A stretch of DNA of 29,511 nt from contig CAMJXI010000001.1 in the NCBI GenBank assembly GCA_946409675.1, forward strand, positions 1 to 29,511. The letters are read 5' to 3'. Source of the DNA: an uncultured Lactobacillus sp. GTDB taxonomy: Bacteria > Bacillota > Bacilli > Lactobacillales > Lactobacillaceae. Made by a program: the position numbers and the translations under genes. The notes under the pieces were generated by a model. It was not told the origin of the DNA and made no database searches. It was given only the letters and a program-made list of their open reading frames with translations. Every line of letters starts with the position of its first letter. Position 1 is the first letter of the stretch. Shown here in pieces: positions 6,150 through 12,931 of this stretch.

Positions 6150-7362
6150 GCGAATTACAAGAACAAGTTAGCCACTTTGCTATTTAGCATCAAACAATGA
6201 TATCAATTAAATTTCTAACATCCTACTATGCAGGATTGAAATTGTTCTTCAGGTGTTTTATAGCCGAAGATTTTTCTTGGTAACTGGTTTAGTGTCGTGG
6301 CAATTGTTTCAACTTGTTTCGGTGTTGCTAGGTCCATTGATACGCCTTTAGGAATGAACCTTCTAATCATTCTATTGTGATTCTCATTTGTGCCTCGTTG
6401 CCAAGCTGAGTATGGACTAGCGTAGTAAACATCAACCGCCAACTGATTCAAATCCGCAAATTCTGAGCCATTGTCAGCCGTGATTGTCTTAATACAAGAT
6501 CCATACTCTTTCATGATTTTATGCATCTCATAAACTACTGAGTCTGCATCACGACCATCAATGAGTCTGAGAATTTGAAAGCGTGACTTACGTTCAATCA
6601 ATGTTAATATCACACTCTCTTGTCCATCACGTTTGCCTTGAACCGTATCTAATTCAAAGTGTCCAAATTCTTCTCTAGTATCAATGGATTTGGGACGTTC
6701 TTCGATACCTCGGCCTAGAATACGCTTGTGCTTCTTAGTCTTGTGTTTCTTGGCTTGACGAAGCAGCTTGGAAGTTAGATCAATGTTTTTAATCTCAAGT
6801 AATTGGTCATCAATGTAGTTGTAAAGAGTTGTTGTACAAACCATTTCTTCAGGTCTAAATAAGTTCCTAGACTTCGCTCTACCAACAATTGCATCTAATG
6901 ACCAATGCTTAGTTTTAAATTGGCTAACCGTATACGCTAGGAAATCACCAACATCAGAAAGTTTTCGATGTCTATGACATTTCAATCTTTCACGCTCATA
7001 ACGATCTTGAGCAGAATCATGATTGTATTCATAGCGATAAACCCGTTGGCCATTATAGTTAGTAACTTGTTTTACAGTTCCACGATTAATCTCGTTATCG
7101 ATTGTTTGCCTGGAGATACCTAATTGACGGGCAATTTCACGATTGGATAAGCCAGAATCGTGACCAAATTGGATTTGGTCTCTTTCATTAGTATTTAGAT
7201 GATGACCTCTAACGTGGGGTGTGGTAAGGTGTAATAGCATCAAATCAAACTCTACTTTCATTGCTAGTGTAGGAACTCCAATGATAACATGTTTGATTTG
7301 GTGTTTTTTCTTTTTCAAGAAAGATATTAACTTAAGTGGCTAACTTGATTTTATAATTTGTA
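6150..7362 (-). mobile_element. IS30-family insertion sequence, about 1.21 kb
   Basis: Imperfect terminal inverted repeats of about 28 bp are visible: 6150-6177 against the complement of 7334-7361, with 23 of 28 positions matching and CAAGTTAGCCACTT fully conserved at the inner side. One full-length transposase gene lies between them on the minus strand. The 15-bp direct repeats outside are longer than the 2-3 bp typical of IS30, but long duplications are known for IS1630 in this family. The element sits between the hairpin repeat and the 3' end of the small membrane-protein gene, whose stop codon lies inside the right direct repeat. Confidence 0.85.
6215..7318 (-). CDS. IS30-family transposase
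   Basis: A DDE transposase of up to 367 residues. An N-terminal HTH typical of IS30 spans about 42-78 (NTNERDQIQFGHDSGLSNRE then IARQLGISRQTIDNEI). The catalytic core has D in HFELDTVQGKRDG, D in TITADNGSEF and E in GTNENHNRM, so the triad is intact and the enzyme may be active. The frame opens with a TTG at 7318 without a clear ribosome binding site. In-frame ATGs at 7261 and 7240 are alternatives, and the family alignment starts near the HTH, so the true N-terminus is uncertain. Confidence 0.92.
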   Translation of the reverse strand: MKKKKHQIKHVIIGVPTLAMKVEFDLMLLHLTTPHVRGHHLNTNERDQIQFGHDSGLSNREIARQLGISRQTIDNEINRGTVKQVTNYNGQRVYRYEYNHDSAQDRYERERLKCHRHRKLSDVGDFLAYTVSQFKTKHWSLDAIVGRAKSRNLFRPEEMVCTTTLYNYIDDQLLEIKNIDLTSKLLRQAKKHKTKKHKRILGRGIEERPKSIDTREEFGHFELDTVQGKRDGQESVILTLIERKSRFQILRLIDGRDADSVVYEMHKIMKEYGSCIKTITADNGSEFADLNQLAVDVYYASPYSAWQRGTNENHNRMIRRFIPKGVSMDLATPKQVETIATTLNQLPRKIFGYKTPEEQFQSCIVGC

Positions 7363-7377
7363 TTGTTAAATTACTTG
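7363..7377 (+). repeat. 15-bp direct repeat at the right IS30 end
   Basis: Exact copy of 6135-6149. It contains the stop codon of the neighbouring minus-strand gene, which dates the insertion to after that gene was in place. Confidence 0.75.
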
Positions 7378-7556
7378 TTTAACTTCTTTTCAAATTTATA
7401 AATAAAGTAAGCATTAAAACAAAGTAGCATCAATCCTAAAACTAGTTGAGTCCAATTACCATCTCTTGCGAATCTAGCTTGTCCCACGTAAAATCCGCCA
7501 ATAGCAGGAATTATTGTAAGTGCAATTATATTATAAATTAATTCAGATTTTTTCAC
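7371..7556 (-). CDS. Small two-helix membrane protein, unknown function
   Basis: A 61-residue protein with two hydrophobic segments (about 7-24 and 37-52), a short charged loop (QARFARDGNW) and a lysine-rich tail (KFEKKLNK). No known family recognised. The GTG at 7556 is chosen because AGAGGG lies 7 bases upstream and a consensus promoter (-10 at 7594-7599) lies just before it. The open frame continues upstream to a TTG at 7673 (100 residues, one more hydrophobic segment) but has no ribosome binding site there, and the promoter would fall inside the coding region. The gene stands alone between two copies of the hairpin repeat; the IS30 element now separates it from copy 1, its likely terminator. 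Confidence 0.6.
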   Translation of the reverse strand: MKKSELIYNIIALTIIPAIGGFYVGQARFARDGNWTQLVLGLMLLCFNAYFIYKFEKKLNK

Positions 7557-7593
7557 ATCATAACCCTCTAAAACATACCACCAGCACAAACAA

Positions 7594-7622
7594 ATTATAT
7601 ACTCATACACAAATCCCAGCAA
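7594..7622 (-). promoter_or_regulatory. Promoter of the small membrane-protein gene
   Basis: Minus-strand TTGCTG (7617-7622) and perfect TATAAT (7594-7599) are 17 bp apart, giving a leader of about 30 nt that contains AGAGGG before the GTG start. Confidence 0.5.
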
Positions 7623-7735
7623 CAATTTCGCGGATATAAATTTTATATAATTAAAGTTTTTATTCCCAATCAAGCTTTAAAAATCAACTTTTATCGATTT
7701 GCTAAAGTCTAATACGGGTTTTTGATTACCCTTTG

Positions 7736-7838
7736 TTGCAAGGATAGCTTGCAAACTGGGGCCATCTCCACAAAATATTGTGCGAGATGGGAAAAGGCAA
7801 CTAACTATTAATAGTTAGCTGCCTTTTATTGTGCTGTT
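7736..7838 (+). repeat. 103-bp hairpin/terminator repeat, copy 2
   Basis: Second copy of 6011-6113, with two substitutions (at 7739 and in the terminator loop). Its bidirectional terminator lies 20 bases past the stop of the minus-strand gene at 7858 and serves as that gene's terminator. Upstream of this copy there is no TATAAT. Confidence 0.9.
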
Positions 7839-7857
7839 TATTTAACTTTTAAATAAC

Positions 7858-8700
7858 CTATTTAGTGGTACTCAGATTAAACGGAATAACCGAAACGATG
7901 AATAATCCCACTCCAACAATTACAAGTTCGAGGAAAATTCCACTTCCAACCTCGAGCATCAAACCGGCCGTTTGACCAAAAACCCGTTCCACATTCATCA
8001 CTGAAGGCAGGATGGAAATTATGCCAAAAATTCCAATCAAGAAAGCACCAGCCCACATTGAGGAGCCAAAGAAATTATGGATAATCTCGCGTGGTCCAAA
8101 ATAATGTTTTAAACGCAAGATAACCGAGATAATCATCAATGCTGCTAATAAAATGATTGCCCCACCGATAATCCAGCCAAGCGTTACCGCGTTTGCAAAC
8201 TTCAAGACTGTATCTAGATCAAACCCTGAAGCAACTGCGTATTGCGCCGTAAACTCACTTTTATTAATCAACTTTTGGACGGATTTAGCTTCAGTCGACG
8301 AGTCATCATCGATTTTTTGCACTAACAATTTTTGAATATCCTTAGCTAACTCACTAGTATCAGTTTTGAACCAATGAAAGCCCAAAGTGTAATCCAACAG
8401 TTCATTAGCAATAGGCAAGGTTTGGGTCGAGTTTAAAAGATTCTTATCTGAATCTTTATCTGAACCGAGGTAGTTAGCAAACGAGTCAAATCTCGCGTTG
8501 ACCGCATTATTAACTACTTCGATGTTGCTGTCCTTAGCAATCTGGTTCTTCATGAACCCGGGGTTCATAATTGTCCCCATGAAAAAAGCCACAGCAACCA
8601 AGATAAAGATACTAAACCCCAAGAATCCGCGGTATTTACTGTTTTCTTCCTGATTTATGCGATGCATATCGCTTCTTTGCCGTGTCTTTTGTTCTGTCAT
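7858..8700 (-). CDS. Membrane protein paired with TetR regulator
   Basis: A 280-residue protein with one hydrophobic segment at about 26-46, a roughly 120-residue extracytoplasmic region (residues 50-170, rich in Asp, Ser and Lys), then three more hydrophobic segments at about 172-195, 215-234 and 247-270. No catalytic motif or known family recognised. The start is 11 bases after the tetR stop, so the two form one operon and the regulator probably controls this protein. Function unknown; a cell-envelope stress or efflux-related role is only inferred from the TetR partnership. Confidence 0.75.
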   Translation of the reverse strand: MTEQKTRQRSDMHRINQEENSKYRGFLGFSIFILVAVAFFMGTIMNPGFMKNQIAKDSNIEVVNNAVNARFDSFANYLGSDKDSDKNLLNSTQTLPIANELLDYTLGFHWFKTDTSELAKDIQKLLVQKIDDDSSTEAKSVQKLINKSEFTAQYAVASGFDLDTVLKFANAVTLGWIIGGAIILLAALMIISVILRLKHYFGPREIIHNFFGSSMWAGAFLIGIFGIISILPSVMNVERVFGQTAGLMLEVGSGIFLELVIVGVGLFIVSVIPFNLSTTK

Positions 8701-8711
8701 ATTTTCTCCAA

Positions 8712-9389
8712 CTAAGCGAGAATTTCTGAGTCTTCATCAAACATTGCGTTTAAAATCTTGCTGACTTCAGAAATATCCGTTTTCTTGATAAATTGTTTTG
8801 CATCACCAATTGTCTTTTCAATTTGTTCACGGGTGAAGCCCATGAATGTTGAAAGAAATGAGTTGACCATGTAAATCGAAATTTCTTCTGCAGTAACTTT
8901 GAATTGATCTCTCTTAGTATACAAGCTGGCACCACCGGCTACCATATAAGTTAAGCCGATTTCCATGTCTTTGTCGTTACCAAAAGCATCTTTCAACCCT
9001 TCGTCGTTCATCCAAAGAATAATCAGACGAACCCAGTCGTCGAGTGAATCGCTGTTGCCAAAAATACTATTTAAGACATTGTAGATTCCTTCATCATAGA
9101 CACCTAATTCCAGAATGGTATTCAAAAAGACCATCATTGCAGTGTACTCGTTTGATGAAGCAATACCTCGTTTATTTAAGTCACGTAAAATAGTTGAGAA
9201 TACGTTGTGTAGAATATCGTTAATCAATTCGGTCTTGTGTGGGTAATATGATTGTAGTAATGATTTAGAAATTCCTGCATCATCAGCAATCATCTGTAAG
9301 GAAACGCCCCCCAAGCCGTGTTCCTTCACTAAGACAAAAGTACTCTTCAAAATAATTTTACGCCGTGTCATATTTTTTTTACGTGCCAT
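8712..9389 (-). CDS. TetR/AcrR-family transcriptional regulator
   Basis: 225 residues. The N-terminal HTH spans about residues 8-55 (TRRKIILKSTFVLVKEHG, then GVSLQMIADDAGISKSLLQSYYPHKTELI), the standard TetR layout with the conserved YYPHKTELI at the end. The rest is a helical ligand-binding domain without a recognisable ligand signature. Start supported by AGGAG 7 bases upstream. It is first in an operon with the membrane protein and divergent from galK. An extended -10 (TG-A-TATAAT) lies at 9418-9423. Confidence 0.9.
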   Translation of the reverse strand: MARKKNMTRRKIILKSTFVLVKEHGLGGVSLQMIADDAGISKSLLQSYYPHKTELINDILHNVFSTILRDLNKRGIASSNEYTAMMVFLNTILELGVYDEGIYNVLNSIFGNSDSLDDWVRLIILWMNDEGLKDAFGNDKDMEIGLTYMVAGGASLYTKRDQFKVTAEEISIYMVNSFLSTFMGFTREQIEKTIGDAKQFIKKTDISEVSKILNAMFDEDSEILA

Positions 9390-9417
9390 TTATATTCTCC
9401 TTGATTTCAATAACTGA

Positions 9418-9426
9418 ATTATATCA
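9418..9426 (-). promoter_or_regulatory. Extended -10 of the tetR operon
   Basis: Minus-strand TGATATAAT, a perfect -10 with an upstream TG, lies about 30 bases before the tetR ATG. A near-palindrome centred on TATTCGTATA (9437-9446) covers the -35 position and is a candidate autoregulatory operator, though only weakly symmetric. Confidence 0.45.
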
Positions 9427-9497
9427 AAGCCTTCTGTATTCGTATAGTGTTTAAACTTATAATTGCACATAATTTTGTAATTCCTTAATAACTAAAC

Positions 9498-9515
9498 TTG
9501 CCTAGTTTTAGGCAA
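9498..9515. promoter_or_regulatory. Perfect inverted repeat upstream of galK
   Basis: TTGCCTA-GTTT-TAGGCAA is a perfect 7-bp inverted repeat. It lies just upstream of the cre-like site and -10 of galK and about 75 bp from the tetR -10. It could be an operator for either gene; the binding protein is unknown. Confidence 0.4.
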
Positions 9516-9543
9516 ACAAAAGCGGTTACATCTATGCTATAAT
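9516..9543 (+). promoter_or_regulatory. galK promoter with cre-like site
   Basis: An extended -10 (TG-C-TATAAT, -10 at 9538-9543) has no good -35. A cre-like sequence, ACAAAAGCGGTTACAT (9516-9531), matches 14 of 16 positions of the CcpA consensus WTGNNARCGNWWWCAW and covers the -35 position, where CcpA binding would repress. Confidence 0.55.
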
Positions 9544-9625
9544 TCAATATATTAAGTACTACAAGCTGTTCCAAAATTTTGCAGTAAATAAAGTAAGAAT
9601 ATTTTATAAAATTTAGGTGGATATT

Positions 9626-10798
9626 ATGGATATTTCAGAATTACAGGTTGGCTTTAAAGATGTTTATGATACAGATGCAACAAATTTCTTCTTCTCACCC
9701 GGTCGAATCAATTTGATTGGTGAGCATACGGATTATAACGGCGGTCATGTTTTCCCAGCCGCAATTTCTCTCGGGACTTACGCCGCTGTTTCGCCCAGTA
9801 AGGATAATGAACTTCATTTCTTTAGTGCAAACTACCCCAAGAATGGTGAAGTAGTTGTTTCATTAACAAACTTGGAATACAAAAAAGAAGATAGCTGGAC
9901 AAACTACCTCAAGGGCATGTTTACTTTCCTAGATCAGACTCCTGACCAAGATGCCTACTCATTTGGTTTGAACATCTACATCAAGGGTAATTTACCAGCA
10001 GCCTCTGGCCTTTCTTCTTCTGCTTCGATGGAAATGCTCGCCGGAATTATTATCACCTCGATGTACGACATCGAAATCGACCCACTAGAAATCGTGCAGA
10101 CCGGTAAACAAGTCGAAAACGAATATATCGGCGTCAATTCTGGAATCATGGATCAATTCGCGGTAGAAATGGGCAAAAAAAATCAGGCCGTTTTCCTAGA
10201 TACGAATACTTTGGAATACAAGTTATTCCCAATCAACCTAGAAGACATGAGCATCGTGATTATGAATACCAACAAGCCACGTAACTTGGTTGATGGTAAA
10301 TATAATGAACGACGGGCTGAATGTGAAGAAGCACTTACTCGTTTACAAGACGTCGTGAACATCGAATCCTTAGGCGAACTCGATGAAAAGAGTTTCGATG
10401 AATATTGCTACGCTATTGGTGATGAAACCTTAATTAAGCGGGCACGTCATGCAGTCATTGAAAATCAACGGACGATTCGCGCCGGCGAAGCAATGACCAA
10501 CAACGACTTGCAACAATTTGGTCGGCTCATGAACGCCTCTCATATTTCGTTGGAATATGATTATGAAGTTACGGGTATCGAACTCGACACGTTAGTGCAC
10601 ACGGCTTGGCAACAAGACGGTGTTCTTGGAGCACGGATGACCGGGGCTGGTTTTGGTGGTTGTGCCATTGCCCTAGTTGAAAATGACGCAATCGACAATT
10701 TGAAAAAAGAAGTCACTGCTGCTTATGAAAAAGCAACGGACTTCTCACCAAGTTTCTACATCACTGAGATTAGTGATGGCCCAATTGAATTGTTTTAA
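9626..10798 (+). CDS. galK: Galactokinase
   Basis: A 390-residue GHMP-family kinase that phosphorylates galactose at C1, the first step of the Leloir pathway. The galactokinase signature (GRINLIGEHTDYNGG) is at residues 26-40, the ATP-binding GHMP motif LPAASGLSSSASME near 124-137 and the third motif MTGAGFGGCAIAL near 343. The ATG at 9626 is preferred since AGGTGG is six bases upstream; the frame also opens at a GTG at 9617 that overlaps this site. No galT or galE adjoins it here, so galK is a single-gene unit. A bidirectional terminator overlaps its 3' end. Confidence 0.96.
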   Translation: MDISELQVGFKDVYDTDATNFFFSPGRINLIGEHTDYNGGHVFPAAISLGTYAAVSPSKDNELHFFSANYPKNGEVVVSLTNLEYKKEDSWTNYLKGMFTFLDQTPDQDAYSFGLNIYIKGNLPAASGLSSSASMEMLAGIIITSMYDIEIDPLEIVQTGKQVENEYIGVNSGIMDQFAVEMGKKNQAVFLDTNTLEYKLFPINLEDMSIVIMNTNKPRNLVDGKYNERRAECEEALTRLQDVVNIESLGELDEKSFDEYCYAIGDETLIKRARHAVIENQRTIRAGEAMTNNDLQQFGRLMNASHISLEYDYEVTGIELDTLVHTAWQQDGVLGARMTGAGFGGCAIALVENDAIDNLKKEVTAAYEKATDFSPSFYITEISDGPIELF

Positions 10799-10845
10799 AA
10801 CTAAAATGAGCCTCCAATCTAAGATTGGAAGCTCATTTTTAATTA
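10796..10845 (+). repeat. 50-bp terminator repeat, copy 1 (galK / lacE)
   Basis: It matches 15369-15418 at 49 of 50 positions. AAAATGAGC pairs with GCTCATTTT and TCCAATC with GATTGGA around a TAA loop, so it is a strong terminator in both directions and serves galK (plus) and lacE (minus). Confidence 0.93.
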
Positions 10846-10893
10846 CACTATCTTTTGGGAGATATTATATTGTTTTGCTTTTACACTTCGCTT

Positions 10894-12567
10894 CTAAATA
10901 ACCGATAGAACAAAATCAATTGCGCCTTTAGGGTCACGAGTTAATTTAATATATTCCGCACCTTTTGTTGCAACAACTTTAACCCCAAGCTTTTCAGAGT
11001 CTTTTTGAATATCTTCTAAGTATGAATTAACTTGTGGCGCAAGGACAATTAAATCAAAATCTTTCATAATGTCATAATGCGAACCGTACGCCCCTGCTTG
11101 TGCAGTAATCTTAGCTCCGGTTTCTTTAGCCCCTTCTTCTAAGGCATTGGCAAGCATGGCACTTGTTCCGGCCCCAGCACATAGAACAAGTACTCGTTTC
11201 CCATCACCAACTTTTTGAGCTGTATCTTCCGTTAATGCTACTTCGACTGGTACCATATCGTTGTCAGTTTCTAAAATTTCACCATCAACTGTTTCCAGCT
11301 TTGCACTTTCTTGCTCTAATAATTCAGCATCGTATGCCTTAATAAATGGCAAATAAATAATTGCGTCAACAACAATAAGTATTACTGCCAACAAGACTGC
11401 TAATAAGCTCACTCCAGTACCTAAAATCAATCCAATTGGTGCAGGTGTAGCCCACGGAAGGACATACATAAAACTATTCATACTTAATACATCAACGAAA
11501 AATTTGAAAATCCAAACGTTGATAATTGGAGCCACTAGAAACGGTACAAAAAAGTATGGGTTAAGAATAATTGGTGCGGCAAACAATAGTGGTTCATTAA
11601 CCGCAAACATAACCGGAATAAATGAAGCTTTACCAACCGCCTTTAACTGCTTTGAACGAGCGAAGAGTAGGAATAGGAATGGCACCACAAGGGTAGCCCC
11701 GGTGCCACCCATTGTTCCTACAAAGTTTCCAAGACCAACAGTTAATACTTTAGCTGCATGTTCACCGTTTTGGAAAAGTTTAAGGTTTGCTTCAACATTT
11801 GAATAAATAATTGCCGCAATAGCAGGTTCAACAATTGATGGGCCGTGAACTCCTACAAACCAGAAGAGTGCCATTGCGCCCCAAATTATTGCAATTCCCA
11901 GGTAGCCATCAGCTGCAGTAAACAAAGGTTGTAAAGCTGTAATAACAGTACTTGCAAAAGATTCATTAAATATAGTTCTAAATGCAACATCAATTAATAC
12001 TGCTCCAAAAACTGCTAGTGAGAATGGAATAACGTCTCTAAACATTTGAGAAATCGTTCCTGGAACTTCCTTAGGCATCTTAATAGTTAGATCTCGTTTA
12101 ACACAAAACTTATAAATATTAACCGTTAGGAATGCCGCTACAAATGATGCTAGTAGTCCTTTTGTTCCCATGAAGTCACTTGCTAATCCACCTTCAATTT
12201 GATTAACACTGAGCATGAAGAAGCCAGCGATTGCGGCGAGCATTACTGACACTTCGTTGATGCTTTTACCACTCTCCATTTTTCTATTCATTGAGACAGC
12301 GAGGCAACGAGCTGTTGTAGCTGCAACTAAGACCCCAACAATACCCATTGAATAACCATAGACTTTCCACAACCATGTAGACACATCTTTTGGCAACGCA
12401 AATCCAAACACTTCAGGTAGAGCTGCTATCATAATAAAAATACTGGAAAATAATATTGCTGGCATTGCTGTTAGAAAGCCATCACGGATGGCGCCTAAAT
12501 AAATATTTCGAGAAATTTTTTCAAAAAAAGGTTTTCCTTTTTCAATTTGCTTGATAATTGTATTCAT
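10894..12567 (-). CDS. lacE: Lactose-specific PTS enzyme IICB
   Basis: A 557-residue permease-phosphotransferase that imports lactose (or a related beta-galactoside) and phosphorylates it at C6. The N-terminal ~420 residues are the membrane IIC domain, beginning with the LacE-typical KGKPFFEKISRNIYLGAIRDG; the FVGVHGPSIVEP segment lies near residue 236. After a charged linker, the cytoplasmic IIB domain begins near 456 with RVLVLCAGAGTSAML, where Cys463 is the phosphorylation site. It is last in the operon lacT-lacG-lacF-lacE, 16 bases after lacF, with GAGGAG ahead of its ATG. LacE sequences are close to cellobiose-type permeases, but together with lacG the lactose assignment is strong. Confidence 0.92.
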   Translation of the reverse strand: MNTIIKQIEKGKPFFEKISRNIYLGAIRDGFLTAMPAILFSSIFIMIAALPEVFGFALPKDVSTWLWKVYGYSMGIVGVLVAATTARCLAVSMNRKMESGKSINEVSVMLAAIAGFFMLSVNQIEGGLASDFMGTKGLLASFVAAFLTVNIYKFCVKRDLTIKMPKEVPGTISQMFRDVIPFSLAVFGAVLIDVAFRTIFNESFASTVITALQPLFTAADGYLGIAIIWGAMALFWFVGVHGPSIVEPAIAAIIYSNVEANLKLFQNGEHAAKVLTVGLGNFVGTMGGTGATLVVPFLFLLFARSKQLKAVGKASFIPVMFAVNEPLLFAAPIILNPYFFVPFLVAPIINVWIFKFFVDVLSMNSFMYVLPWATPAPIGLILGTGVSLLAVLLAVILIVVDAIIYLPFIKAYDAELLEQESAKLETVDGEILETDNDMVPVEVALTEDTAQKVGDGKRVLVLCAGAGTSAMLANALEEGAKETGAKITAQAGAYGSHYDIMKDFDLIVLAPQVNSYLEDIQKDSEKLGVKVVATKGAEYIKLTRDPKGAIDFVLSVI

Positions 12568-12583
12568 CTTCTAAGACTCCTCT

Positions 12584-12904
12584 TTATTTTTGATATTTAT
12601 TTTTATAAAGTTCAAGAAAATCTTGAACTAAATCCCTCAAGAGTAAACTTGTCATCAAATGATCTTGTCCATGAATAAAAATGAAGCCAATATCTAAATT
12701 ACTACCAGCGGCCTCGTCGGCAAGTACCTGAGTCTGAGAGTTGTGTGCCAACTTCAAACTTTCATCTGCCTCTTTTAAAGACTCGTCTACGTTATCAAAA
12801 TTTCCTTGCCGTAATTCACTAAGCAATTTAATTAGTATACTTCTGGCCTCACCAGAATATGCAACAATCTCAAAACCCAACATCTGCAATTCTTCTTTAT
12901 TCAT
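12584..12904 (-). CDS. lacF: Lactose-specific PTS enzyme IIA
   Basis: A 106-residue cytoplasmic phosphocarrier that passes phosphate from HPr to LacE. It is a full-length lactose/cellobiose-type IIA, predicted all-helical, and begins MNKEELQMLGFEIVAYSGEA. His78 in FIFIHGQDHLM sits exactly at the phosphorylated position of known LacF proteins, and His82 is also conserved. The gene lies 27 bases after lacG and 16 before lacE, with AGAGGA ahead of the ATG, so all three are co-transcribed. Confidence 0.93.
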   Translation of the reverse strand: MNKEELQMLGFEIVAYSGEARSILIKLLSELRQGNFDNVDESLKEADESLKLAHNSQTQVLADEAAGSNLDIGFIFIHGQDHLMTSLLLRDLVQDFLELYKNKYQK

Positions 12905-12931
12905 AATCTGTCCTCTATCTATTGTTGTAAT

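Noticed and set aside
6011..7838. Type I toxin-antitoxin locus (Fst/par-like) formed by the hairpin repeat and the small membrane protein
   Set aside because: The geometry is suggestive, but the protein is larger than Fst toxins and lacks their motif. The gene's own promoter lies downstream of copy 2, so its leader does not carry the repeat, and no extended complementarity between the putative RNA and the gene's leader was found.
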